Made by a program: the position numbers and the translations under genes | Assembly (NCBI GenBank): GCA_020347545.1 | Contig: CP070731.1 | Coordinates: 482,303 to 487,624 of the forward strand | Length of the DNA stretch: 5,322 nt | Origin: Flavobacteriaceae bacterium | Lineage (GTDB): Bacteria; Bacteroidota; Bacteroidia; Flavobacteriales; Flavobacteriaceae | Reading direction: 5' to 3' | The notes under the pieces: model-generated | Seen by the model: the letters and a program-made list of their open reading frames with translations, nothing else | Database searches by the model: none | What the model was told of the DNA's origin: nothing | In this document: positions 1 through 5,322 of the stretch, one piece after another | Layout: each line of letters starts with the position of its first letter | Numbering within the stretch: position 1 is the first letter of the stretch

Positions 1-222
1 CTTCATTGAAATTACTTCAGAATCCAACACTACTTCTCCTTTCAACTCATTGTTCACATAACTAAACGTAATGGATCCTTTTTGGTACTTCACACCAATA
101 TTAGGAGCAAGATACTCCCAGGAACCTAATAATTTTGATGGGGACTCATCACTTTTGATACTTCCAAAACCGAATAAGATTACCAATAAGATGGGGCTGC
201 TTAAAAGTAAAAATTTCTTCAT
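1..222 (-). CDS. Small exported protein, paralogue of the gene at 363-737 (3' end outside window)
   Basis: Reading leftward from an ATG at 222-220, the frame stays open for 74 codons to the window edge, so the C-terminus is missing. Residues 1-20 are a signal peptide (MKKF, then a hydrophobic stretch rich in Leu, Ile and Val). No lipobox cysteine is visible, so the product is probably periplasmic or secreted rather than a lipoprotein. The mature part opens with LLGSWEYLAP (31-40), then KYQKG (45-49) and NELKGEV (58-64). These match the neighbouring gene at 363-737 without gaps over residues 31-64, with 15 of 34 identical by my hand alignment. The pair is therefore a tandem duplication of one family. 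The GxW start followed by short strand-like segments recalls small beta-barrel (lipocalin-like) proteins, but that is only a resemblance and no function is known to me. The start is supported by the signal peptide and by a promoter-like sequence 27 bases upstream. No Shine-Dalgarno is present. Confidence 0.85.
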   Translation of the reverse strand, partial: MKKFLLLSSPILLVILFGFGSIKSDESPSKLLGSWEYLAPNIGVKYQKGSITFSYVNNELKGEVVLDSEVISMK

Positions 223-249
223 ATACTGTTTTTCTTTGTCAATTTTTTG

Positions 250-279
250 CAAAACTACAAAATAAGTACAGTTAGTCAA
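250..279 (-). promoter_or_regulatory. Candidate Bacteroidota sigma-A-type promoter for the gene starting at 222
   Basis: On the minus strand a TTG (279-277) is followed by exactly 19 bases and then TAGTTTTG (257-250). This fits the Bacteroidota primary-sigma pattern of a -33 TTG and a -7 TAnnTTTG. It lies downstream of the terminator at 312-343, so it would let this copy be transcribed independently of its upstream paralogue. The predicted start of transcription falls a few bases after 250, giving a leader of about 20 bases. Confidence 0.6.
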
Positions 280-311
280 GTAATTGAATTGGAAATAATT
301 AAAAAATCAAT

Positions 312-343
312 AAAAAAAACCGCTGATGCATTCATCAGCGGTT
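312..343 (-). terminator. Rho-independent terminator of the gene at 363-737
   Basis: A perfect 9-bp stem (320-328 CCGCTGATG with 333-341 CATCAGCGG) encloses a 4-base loop and is extended by two A-T pairs. On the minus strand it is followed by eight T (319-312). The hairpin begins about 20 bases past the stop codon at 363. The plus-strand side has only two T after the stem, so it should act in one direction, ending transcription of the upstream paralogue before the second copy. Confidence 0.9.
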
Positions 344-362
344 GAAAAATAATTTTGCTTTT

Positions 363-737
363 TTACTTTTTTGTTCCGTTCATTTTCAAGGCTCCCATTG
401 AATAGGTTACCGTCCCTTCAAACGTCTTTTTTGTAAAATTCAAATCAAGTTTTACAATCTCTCCCTGAACATAAATATCTCCTTTTAGGTTCTTCTTTTG
501 AAATACGATATTTTCCAGAGCCATTCCTTGTCCTCCAATTCTGACTTCTCCGGTCAACTCACCATCAACCTTATCCAAAAACAATACCCCTTTCTGATAC
601 TCATAACTTGCATCAGGAACCGTATAGTCCCATTCTCCAAGAATCTTTTTGACTCCCATAAAACTTTCAGGAACACTGTAACTGCTTAAAACAATCACCG
701 TCAATAACAACAAACCTTTAATCGTGAAATTCTTCAT
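363..737 (-). CDS. Small exported protein of unknown function, complete copy of a tandem pair
   Basis: This gene encodes a 124-residue protein with an N-terminal signal peptide: MKNF, a Leu/Val-rich core at about 8-18, and a likely cut near SSYS-VPES. There is no lipobox cysteine, so it is probably periplasmic or secreted. The mature domain begins ILGEWDYTVPD (32-42) and continues with YEYQKG (45-50), GELTGEV (59-65), a middle section with LKGDIYVQGE (84-93), and the ending FEGTVTYSMGALKMNGTKK (106-124). Repeated short strand-like segments separated by Gly suggest a small all-beta fold. Proteins of this general style are common in Bacteroidota, but I cannot name the family. The gene at 222 leftward is a paralogue. 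Transcription should end at the hairpin at 312-343. The ATG at 737 fits the signal peptide, and no Shine-Dalgarno is visible. The function is unknown; ligand binding or envelope maintenance would be guesses. Confidence 0.9.
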   Translation of the reverse strand: MKNFTIKGLLLLTVIVLSSYSVPESFMGVKKILGEWDYTVPDASYEYQKGVLFLDKVDGELTGEVRIGGQGMALENIVFQKKNLKGDIYVQGEIVKLDLNFTKKTFEGTVTYSMGALKMNGTKK

Positions 738-1000
738 AATGTAATTAAATTATATTTTTTTATACCACTCAAAACTAACCAAAATTAACTTGGATTAAAA
801 GTATAATTTTCCCCAATTTTGATTTTTTGATTTACCCACTGGGTCCTAACTAAAGTTAAAGATTCAATCACCTTGTGTCTGTAAACTTCTCCCTACCCGG
901 AAAAATGAAGCTATAGCAGCTCTGTGTAAACAAGATATCCTCATTCGACAATAATTTCAATAATTAAATGTTATATTGCGCAAACCCTTAAATTTATATC
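738..1000. other. Divergent intergenic spacer
   Basis: These 263 bases separate two outward-reading genes. I find no open frame with a plausible start; the ATG at 905 meets a stop three codons later. Besides the -7-like boxes on the left, there is an 11-base perfect palindrome ACCCA-C-TGGGT (834-844) and the 8-base palindrome GCTATAGC (910-917). No good TTG-N19-TAnnTTTG match faces the gene at 1001, so its promoter is unassigned. Confidence 0.6.
770..787 (-). promoter_or_regulatory. Possible -7 elements for the gene starting at 737
   Basis: Two overlapping-range matches to TAnnTTTG lie upstream on the minus strand: TAATTTTG (787-780) and TAGTTTTG (777-770). The second is identical to the -7 box of the paralogue and sits 32 bases before the ATG (27 in the paralogue). 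Neither has a clear TTG at 19-base spacing upstream; only T-rich sequence occupies that position. The call rests on the -7 box alone and is weak. Confidence 0.35.
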
Positions 1001-1456
1001 ATGCACAAAAACCTAATTTTCGTATTCTTTTTATTAGCATCTTTTATGGATCTAAAGGCTCAGGCCTATGAATACTCAATCGTTACAAGTATTGAATCTG
1101 TTGTTCCCATGGGAATAGGTAGATCAAGGATTATTTCTTCAGAAGAAGAAAAAAACTATGAGGATTTTACGACATCCCGGACTGAAAACAGTAAAAAACA
1201 AAATAAATCAAAACGTAGTGATGCCAAAGTTGAAAATTTTGATGAGACCAAAATTTTAAACTTCTACAGTGCTACAGGTATAAACTTTCAGAACGTAGCG
1301 TCGAACGATGCATTTCTTTCATCAAAAGTGAATAAAATGATCGAAGAAGGATGGGAACTGGCCTTCGTAACCAGTGGCGTTGAAAGTGATGCGGGAAAAG
1401 GAGATGGGACCGGTATTTTTATCACCCGATTCATCTTTAAAAGATTAAAGTCTTAG
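1001..1456 (+). CDS. Exported DUF4177-like protein of unknown function
   Basis: This 151-residue protein has a clear signal peptide (MHKNLIFVFFLLASF, with a likely cut after LKAQA at about 22), so it should be exported; no lipobox is present. The mature part starts YEYSIVTSIES (23-33), a strand as in DUF4177 proteins. Near the C-terminus come a helix with the hallmark MIEEGWELAFV (113-123), a Gly/Asp-rich turn (130-138) and a last strand ITRFIFKR (141-148). That order (YEY strand, helix ending in GWEL, terminal FKR strand) is the DUF4177-like pattern. Most such proteins known to me are short and cytoplasmic, whereas here about 60 residues are inserted, including a charged Ser/Lys/Glu-rich stretch at about 46-84 that looks disordered. 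The family assignment comes from the pattern only. The gene stands alone, has its own terminator at 1474-1508, and shows no Shine-Dalgarno. Its function is unknown. Confidence 0.88.
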   Translation: MHKNLIFVFFLLASFMDLKAQAYEYSIVTSIESVVPMGIGRSRIISSEEEKNYEDFTTSRTENSKKQNKSKRSDAKVENFDETKILNFYSATGINFQNVASNDAFLSSKVNKMIEEGWELAFVTSGVESDAGKGDGTGIFITRFIFKRLKS

Positions 1457-1473
1457 ATAAAAAAGAAGAAAAT

Positions 1474-1508
1474 AAAAAACCGCCACAAAAATGTGGCGGT
1501 TTTTTTTT
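1474..1508. terminator. Bidirectional Rho-independent terminator shared by the gene at 1001-1456 and dnaK
   Basis: A perfect 9-bp stem (1479-1487 ACCGCCACA with 1492-1500 TGTGGCGGT) has an AAAA loop. Eight T follow on the plus strand (1501-1508). The A-run at 1474-1479 supplies the T-run for the minus strand and also extends the stem. It sits 17 bases from the stop codon of each convergent gene, so one hairpin should end both transcripts. Confidence 0.92.
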
Positions 1509-1525
1509 CGCTATTTCATTTGAAA

Positions 1526-3448
1526 CTAGTCTTCTTTGACTTCTTCAAAATCAACATCCTGCACATCATCCTGTCCTGCATCGCTACCATCGGCAGCTCC
1601 TGCTCCTGCATCAGGTCCGGCTTGCGCACCTCCCGCCTGAGCTTCTTGTTGTGCTTTATAAATCTCTTCTGAAGCAGCTTTCCACGCTTCATTTATTTTC
1701 TCCATTGCAGCATCGATCTGAGCAATATCTTTTGACTCATGTGCCTTTTTCAATTCTTCCAAAGAAGATTCGATAGGCGCCTTTTTGTCAGCAGAAAGCT
1801 TTTCACCAAATTCCTTTAACTGGCTTTCAGTTTGAAAAATCATGGCATCTGCTCCATTGATCTTTTCGGCAGTTTCTTTTGCCTTTTTATCCGCGTCCGC
1901 ATTTGCTTCAGCATCGGCCTTCATCTTTTGGATTTCTTCTTCCGATAATCCTGAAGAGGCTTCTATACGAATATTATGCTCCTTACCTGTACCTTTATCT
2001 TTCGCTGAAACATTGATAATACCATTTGCATCAATATCGAAAGTTACTTCAATTTGAGGAACTCCTCTTGGTGCTGGTGGAATTCCATCCAAATGAAATC
2101 TACCAATGGTCTTGTTATCTGCTGCCATTGCTCTTTCTCCCTGAAGAACGTGAATCTCAACTGATGGCTGATTGTCAGCCGCCGTAGAAAACACTTGTGA
2201 TTTCTTTGTAGGGATCGTTGTATTGGCTTCAATTAGTTTTGTGGCTACGTTACCCATCGTTTCAATACCTAAAGAAAGTGGTGTTACATCAAGTAAAAGT
2301 ACGTCCTTAACATCTCCTGTCAAGACCCCACCTTGAATAGCAGCTCCAATTGCCACAACTTCATCCGGGTTTACTCCTTTTGATGGTTTCTTTCCAAAGA
2401 ATTTTTCAACTTCTTCCTGAATTTTTGGCATCCTGGTAGATCCACCAACCAAAATTACATCGTCAATGTCTGACTTGCTAAGGTCAGCATCTTTTAATGC
2501 TGAACTTACAGGAGTCATCGATCTTTTTACCAAGCTGTCTGACAACTTCTCAAACTGAGCTCTTGTCAAAGTTTTAACAAGGTGCTTAGGTCCGGATGCT
2601 GTAGCAGTAACGTAAGGTAAATTAATTTCTGTCTGAGTACTTGACGACAATTCAATTTTAGCTTTTTCAGCAGCTTCCTTCAATCTTTGAAGGGCCATTG
2701 GATCATTTCTTAGATCCATGTTTTCCTCCTTGCTGAATTCATCTGCCAGCCAGTCTATAATCACTTGGTCAAAATCATCACCTCCCAGGTGTGTATCACC
2801 ATTGGTTGACAACACTTCAAAGACTCCATCCCCGATTTCCAGGATGGAAATATCAAAAGTACCACCTCCAAGGTCATATACAGCAATCTTTTTGTCTTGA
2901 CCTGATTTATCAAGACCATATGCCAAAGCAGCCGCTGTAGGCTCGTTTATAATTCTGCTCACTTTCAAACCGGCAATCTCACCTGCTTCCTTGGTAGCCT
3001 GTCTTTGAGCATCGTTAAAATATGCAGGAACAGTTACAACTGCTTCCTTAACCTCTGTACCAAGATAGTCTTCAGCCGTTTTCTTCATTTTCTGAAGTAC
3101 CATAGCTGAAATTTCCTGTGGTGTGTACAATCTGCCATCAATATCAACACGAGGTGTGTCATTGTCTCCTTTTACAACTTTATAAGGCACTCTGTCTGCC
3201 TCCATTTTTGATTCTGAGAATTTATTTCCCATAAATCTTTTGATCGAATAAATGGTCTTGATAGGATTGGTAACCGCCTGACGTTTTGCAGGATCTCCAA
3301 CCTTTCTTTCACCATCTTCAACAAAAGCAACGATAGAAGGCGTTGTGCGTTTTCCTTCTGCATTAGGAATTACAACAGGCTCGTTACCTTCCATTACAGA
3401 AACGCAGGAGTTGGTTGTTCCTAAATCTATTCCAATTATCTTACTCAT
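1526..3448 (-). CDS. dnaK: Molecular chaperone DnaK (Hsp70)
   Basis: This is a full-length 640-residue cytoplasmic Hsp70 that binds exposed hydrophobic segments of unfolded proteins in an ATP-driven cycle with DnaJ and GrpE. The ATPase domain shows phosphate-1 IGIDLGTTNS (5-14), VVTVPAYFND (137-146), NEPTAAALAYG (168-178), phosphate-2 YDLGGGTFD (191-199) and the adenosine motif VGGSTRMPKI (334-343). K70, P141, R149, E169 and T197 correspond to E. coli residues K70, P143, R151, E171 and T199. The interdomain linker DVLLLDVTPLSLGIET lies at 382-397, followed by the beta substrate-binding domain to about 500, the helical lid to about 600, a Gly/Ala-rich tail (605-624) and the acidic end EEVKED. 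The segment at about 73-110 matches the longer Gram-negative form. Nothing is truncated or mutated among these motifs. grpE and dnaJ are not adjacent, and the gene appears single, ending at the shared terminator at 1474-1508. The ATG at 3448 gives the standard MSKIIGIDLG start. I found no CIRCE element. Confidence 0.99.
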   Translation of the reverse strand: MSKIIGIDLGTTNSCVSVMEGNEPVVIPNAEGKRTTPSIVAFVEDGERKVGDPAKRQAVTNPIKTIYSIKRFMGNKFSESKMEADRVPYKVVKGDNDTPRVDIDGRLYTPQEISAMVLQKMKKTAEDYLGTEVKEAVVTVPAYFNDAQRQATKEAGEIAGLKVSRIINEPTAAALAYGLDKSGQDKKIAVYDLGGGTFDISILEIGDGVFEVLSTNGDTHLGGDDFDQVIIDWLADEFSKEENMDLRNDPMALQRLKEAAEKAKIELSSSTQTEINLPYVTATASGPKHLVKTLTRAQFEKLSDSLVKRSMTPVSSALKDADLSKSDIDDVILVGGSTRMPKIQEEVEKFFGKKPSKGVNPDEVVAIGAAIQGGVLTGDVKDVLLLDVTPLSLGIETMGNVATKLIEANTTIPTKKSQVFSTAADNQPSVEIHVLQGERAMAADNKTIGRFHLDGIPPAPRGVPQIEVTFDIDANGIINVSAKDKGTGKEHNIRIEASSGLSEEEIQKMKADAEANADADKKAKETAEKINGADAMIFQTESQLKEFGEKLSADKKAPIESSLEELKKAHESKDIAQIDAAMEKINEAWKAASEEIYKAQQEAQAGGAQAGPDAGAGAADGSDAGQDDVQDVDFEEVKED

Positions 3449-3500
3449 AATATTATATTTTAATTTTATTCAATTCTATTGTTTAAATAACTGTTGCTGT

Positions 3501-3520
3501 ATAGTCAATGATTGTGCCAA
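3501..3520 (-). promoter_or_regulatory. Weak sigma-54-like element upstream of dnaK
   Basis: The minus strand reads TTGGCACAATCATTGAC (3520-3504). This resembles the -24/-12 consensus TGGCAC-N5-TTGC with correct spacing, but has GA in place of the important GC at -12. It would start transcription about 45 bases before the dnaK ATG. I offer it because no good TTG-N19-TAnnTTTG is visible facing dnaK; the best -7-like match is TAGAATTG at 3478-3471, with no -33 partner. A chance match is quite possible. Confidence 0.2.
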
Positions 3521-3538
3521 CAGACAATTTATAGTAAT

Positions 3539-3577
3539 ATGTCACGTTTTTGACACTATAGAATGACATACTGACAT
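3539..3577. promoter_or_regulatory. Cluster of TGACA/TGTCA half-sites between dnaK and the divergent glycosidase gene
   Basis: Four copies of one half-site lie in 39 bases: ATGTCA (3539-3544) opposed to TGACAC (3551-3556), then TGACAT at 3564-3569 and 3572-3577. The first two form the perfect inverted repeat TGTCA-N6-TGACA. The last two are tandem repeats with an 8-base period. Flanking TATAG (3530-3534) and CTATA (3556-3560) extend the dyad imperfectly. A further TGTCA is at 3641-3645, inside the candidate right-facing promoter. This arrangement suggests binding of a dimeric regulator. An N6-spaced dyad is typical of CRP/FNR-like proteins, though the bases differ from the CRP site. No regulator is identified. 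Confidence 0.45.
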
Positions 3578-3639
3578 AATTTTTTGAAAAAATATTCGAA
3601 ATAGGCGGTATGCATTAACGTTTTAATAAAAACAAAAAC

Positions 3640-3669
3640 TTGTCATATTACAAGAAGAGTTTATTTTTG
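3640..3669 (+). promoter_or_regulatory. Bacteroidota sigma-A-type promoter for the glycosidase gene at 3686
   Basis: TTG (3640-3642), exactly 19 bases, then TATTTTTG (3662-3669) gives a full match to the -33/-7 pattern of Bacteroidota. The spacing equals that of the candidate at 250-279. Transcription would begin a few bases after 3669, leaving a short leader of about 10 bases before the ATG at 3686, with no room for a Shine-Dalgarno. Confidence 0.7.
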
Positions 3670-3685
3670 AATTAATAATTACCCT

Positions 3686-5212
3686 ATGAATCAATTGAGA
3701 TCAATCCTATTTGTACTAATTGTATTAGTTTCTGTTTTTGGCGCCTTGGCCCAGGATTCCTCACCGAGAGAATTCAGAGGCGTGTGGGTGGCCACCGTTG
3801 GGAATATAGACTGGCCCAGCAAAAAGAACCTGACGAGCGGGCAGCAAAAAAAGGAAATTCTAAACCTTCTTGATCTATTCAAGCGATTAAATTTTAATGC
3901 CGTTATTTTCCAAATCCGGCCTTCAGCTGACGCATTTTACAATTCAAAATATGAACCATGGTCGTATTACCTCAACGGAGAAAATAACAAAGCGCCACAT
4001 CCGTATTATGACCCTTTGGCCTTTATCATTGAAGAGACACATAAAAGAGGTATGGAGTTTCACGCCTGGCTGAACCCTTATCGTGCCGTGGTCAATTATC
4101 AGGAGTACAGGTCTAATCCTTTTCCCCTGACCTATGAAAAACCCGAATGGTTTATCAATTACGGTAAAAACAAATACTTTGACCCCGGAATTCCGGAGGT
4201 AAGATCCTATACAACAAAAATAGTGACAGATATTGTTCAGAACTATGATATCGACGCCATTCACTTTGATGATTATTTTTATCCTTACAAGATACGAGAC
4301 GAGGTATTTGACGACGCGAGAAGTTTTGCATCTCACGGTGGTAATTTCTTCCCTGAAAAGAAAGATGACTGGCGAAGAGAAAATGTAAATTATATTATCA
4401 GAGATCTGCACCATACCATTAAGGAGCTGAAGCCCTGGGTGCAATTTGGCATCAGTCCGTTTGGGGTTTGGCGCAATCAGGAGGATGACCAGCGTGGTTC
4501 GGAAACCTTGGCGGGACAAACCAATTATGATGATCTGTTTGCTGACATCTTATATTGGATGAAAAACGGATGGATTGATTATATCCTTCCCCAGGCCTAT
4601 TGGCATATTGGACATGAGAAAGTATCTTATGATAAAGTAATACGCTGGTGGTCGGATAATTCTTTCGGAACCAACCTGTATATCGGTCATGGTATCTACA
4701 AACTGGGAAATAATAAGGAAGCATTGGCCTGGACTAAAAAAGGCCCGAACGAAATAGAAAAGCAACTGGAAATGAATAAAAGTCTTTCTTCGATAGATGG
4801 AAGTGTGTTTTTTAGCGCAAAATCTTTTATTTCAAACACTTACAACATCAATAATGCTCTGAAGGACCGGTTTTACAAACATCCTTCATTACAGCCCATA
4901 GCGAATAAGTCAGAAAAATTTACACCACAGCCTGTGACCAATCCCAAAATTTCGAAGATTAAGAACAAGCAGTATCTTATAACATGGGACGTAATTCCTG
5001 AAAACCAATCCTATGAGGCTGTTAAATTTCTAATCTATAAGTTTAAGGAAGATGAAGTTCATAACCTAAATAAGACCTCCAATATAATCGCCCTTACCGG
5101 TGAAACTGAGATTCGAATTGCAAAAAAAGATATTCAAGCAGGAGAAAATCTTATCATTTTAAGTGTGAGTAGAAACAATAATCTTGGAAGCCCCGTTACA
5201 GTTAAGTTATGA
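3686..5212 (+). CDS. Exported GHL10 (YddW/YngK-like, former DUF187) glycosyl hydrolase
   Basis: This 508-residue protein has a signal peptide (hydrophobic core 7-21, likely cut at LAQ-DSS near 23) and no lipobox cysteine. Residues about 28-400 form a GHL10 TIM-barrel domain with its motifs in order: REFRGVWVATVGNIDWPS (28-45), FQIRPSADAFY (75-85), HAWLNPYR (126-133), FDPGIPEVR (165-173), DAIHFDDYFYPY (190-201), ISPFGVWRN (256-264), ILPQAYWHIG (300-309) and GHGIYKLG (334-341). D195 and D196 are candidate catalytic or binding acids by position. Residues about 420-508 look Fn3-like, with YLITWDV at 430-436 and VSRNNNLGSPVTV near the end. The E. coli relative YddW/DigH is a divisome-associated lipoprotein that cleaves peptidoglycan glycan strands lacking stem peptides. 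A similar wall-remodelling role is a family-based inference, and some relatives may act on other glycans. The gene is single, starts just after a strong promoter match, and shows no hairpin terminator downstream. I leave the symbol blank because orthology to DigH is unproven. Confidence 0.93.
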   Translation: MNQLRSILFVLIVLVSVFGALAQDSSPREFRGVWVATVGNIDWPSKKNLTSGQQKKEILNLLDLFKRLNFNAVIFQIRPSADAFYNSKYEPWSYYLNGENNKAPHPYYDPLAFIIEETHKRGMEFHAWLNPYRAVVNYQEYRSNPFPLTYEKPEWFINYGKNKYFDPGIPEVRSYTTKIVTDIVQNYDIDAIHFDDYFYPYKIRDEVFDDARSFASHGGNFFPEKKDDWRRENVNYIIRDLHHTIKELKPWVQFGISPFGVWRNQEDDQRGSETLAGQTNYDDLFADILYWMKNGWIDYILPQAYWHIGHEKVSYDKVIRWWSDNSFGTNLYIGHGIYKLGNNKEALAWTKKGPNEIEKQLEMNKSLSSIDGSVFFSAKSFISNTYNINNALKDRFYKHPSLQPIANKSEKFTPQPVTNPKISKIKNKQYLITWDVIPENQSYEAVKFLIYKFKEDEVHNLNKTSNIIALTGETEIRIAKKDIQAGENLIILSVSRNNNLGSPVTVKL

Positions 5213-5229
5213 ATTCCCCTATTTGAGAC

Positions 5230-5322
5230 TTATCTGGTGAACACAAGTTCTGTTTCGGTGGATAAGTTTTGATCAAACCCATAGCCTCCGTAATTAAAGC
5301 CTTGGATTCCCTCGATACTTGA
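5230..5322 (-). CDS. C-terminal 30 codons of an unidentified convergent gene (5' end outside window)
   Basis: On the minus strand the frame is open from the right edge to a TAA at 5232-5230. It encodes 30 residues, including GFNYGGYGFDQ and the ending STETELVFTR. The mix of Gly, aromatic and polar residues reads like real protein rather than random translation, and the alternation near the end suggests a beta-strand. I do not recognise the family. The stop lies 17 bases from the stop of the convergent glycosidase gene, with no terminator hairpin between. The fragment is short enough that chance remains a real alternative. Confidence 0.5.
   Translation of the reverse strand, partial: SSIEGIQGFNYGGYGFDQNLSTETELVFTR

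Noticed and set aside
71..265. A 64-codon open frame on the plus strand
   Set aside because: It is antisense to the edge-cut exported protein, whose signal peptide and similarity to its neighbour support the minus-strand reading.
834..844. ACCCA-C-TGGGT palindrome as a regulator site
   Set aside because: It occurs once, is short, and is far from any confident promoter. It is noted in the spacer entry but not called as an operator.
1842..2057. A plus-strand frame rich in Ala, Ser and Phe
   Set aside because: It is the antisense shadow of the DnaK helical lid; the repetitive composition comes from reversed Glu/Ala/Lys codons.
3580..3592. TTTTTT-G-AAAAAA inverted repeat as a terminator
   Set aside because: It is all A-T with a single-base centre, so it is too weak to form a terminator. 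It lies between two divergent starts, where no transcript is expected to end. It may be flexible or bent DNA only.
3449..3685. CIRCE (HrcA) operator upstream of dnaK
   Set aside because: I looked for TTAGCACTC-N9-GAGTGCTAA and found nothing close; the dyad present has a different sequence and spacing.
3944..4519. A 191-codon open frame on the minus strand
   Set aside because: It lies wholly opposite the conserved GHL10 catalytic domain, has an unlikely composition with no recognisable motif, and has no promoter signal of its own.
5268..5277. TTTGATCAAA palindrome near the right edge
   Set aside because: It is ten bases long, lies inside a probable coding frame, and has no second copy or nearby promoter, so chance is the best explanation.

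Overview
The window looks like a piece of a Bacteroidota chromosome, with Cytophagales or a related group as my best guess. The DNA is AT-rich, and none of the four genes with complete starts has a visible Shine-Dalgarno sequence. Two upstream regions carry the Bacteroidota-type promoter TTG-N19-TAnnTTTG. The DnaK is of the Gram-negative type, and the flanking small genes encode exported proteins. There are no RNA genes, CRISPR arrays or insertion sequences that I can see.

Layout, left to right. (1) Minus strand, 737 down to the left edge: two paralogous small exported proteins in tandem. The first is complete (363-737). The second (222 to the edge) is cut by the window. A strong hairpin terminator lies between them, and the second copy has its own promoter-like sequence. 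(2) A 263-base divergent spacer (738-1000). (3) Plus strand, 1001-1456: a small exported protein with a DUF4177-like pattern interrupted by a charged low-complexity insert. (4) A two-way terminator (1474-1508) shared with the convergent gene. (5) Minus strand, 1526-3448: dnaK, complete and apparently single-gene, with no grpE or dnaJ beside it. (6) A 237-base divergent spacer (3449-3685) with a cluster of TGACA/TGTCA half-sites, a weak sigma-54-like element facing dnaK, and a very good Bacteroidota promoter facing right. (7) Plus strand, 3686-5212: an exported GHL10/YddW-like family 10 glycosyl hydrolase with a probable Fn3-like C-terminal domain. (8) Minus strand, 5230 to the right edge: the last 30 codons of an unidentified convergent gene.

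There is no evidence that these genes form one pathway. Every complete transcription unit appears to be a single gene. The common theme is the cell envelope (four predicted exported products) around a cytoplasmic housekeeping chaperone. I see no convincing new multi-gene system. The points most worth following are the duplicated small exported proteins, the half-site cluster upstream of dnaK, and the exported DUF4177-like protein.
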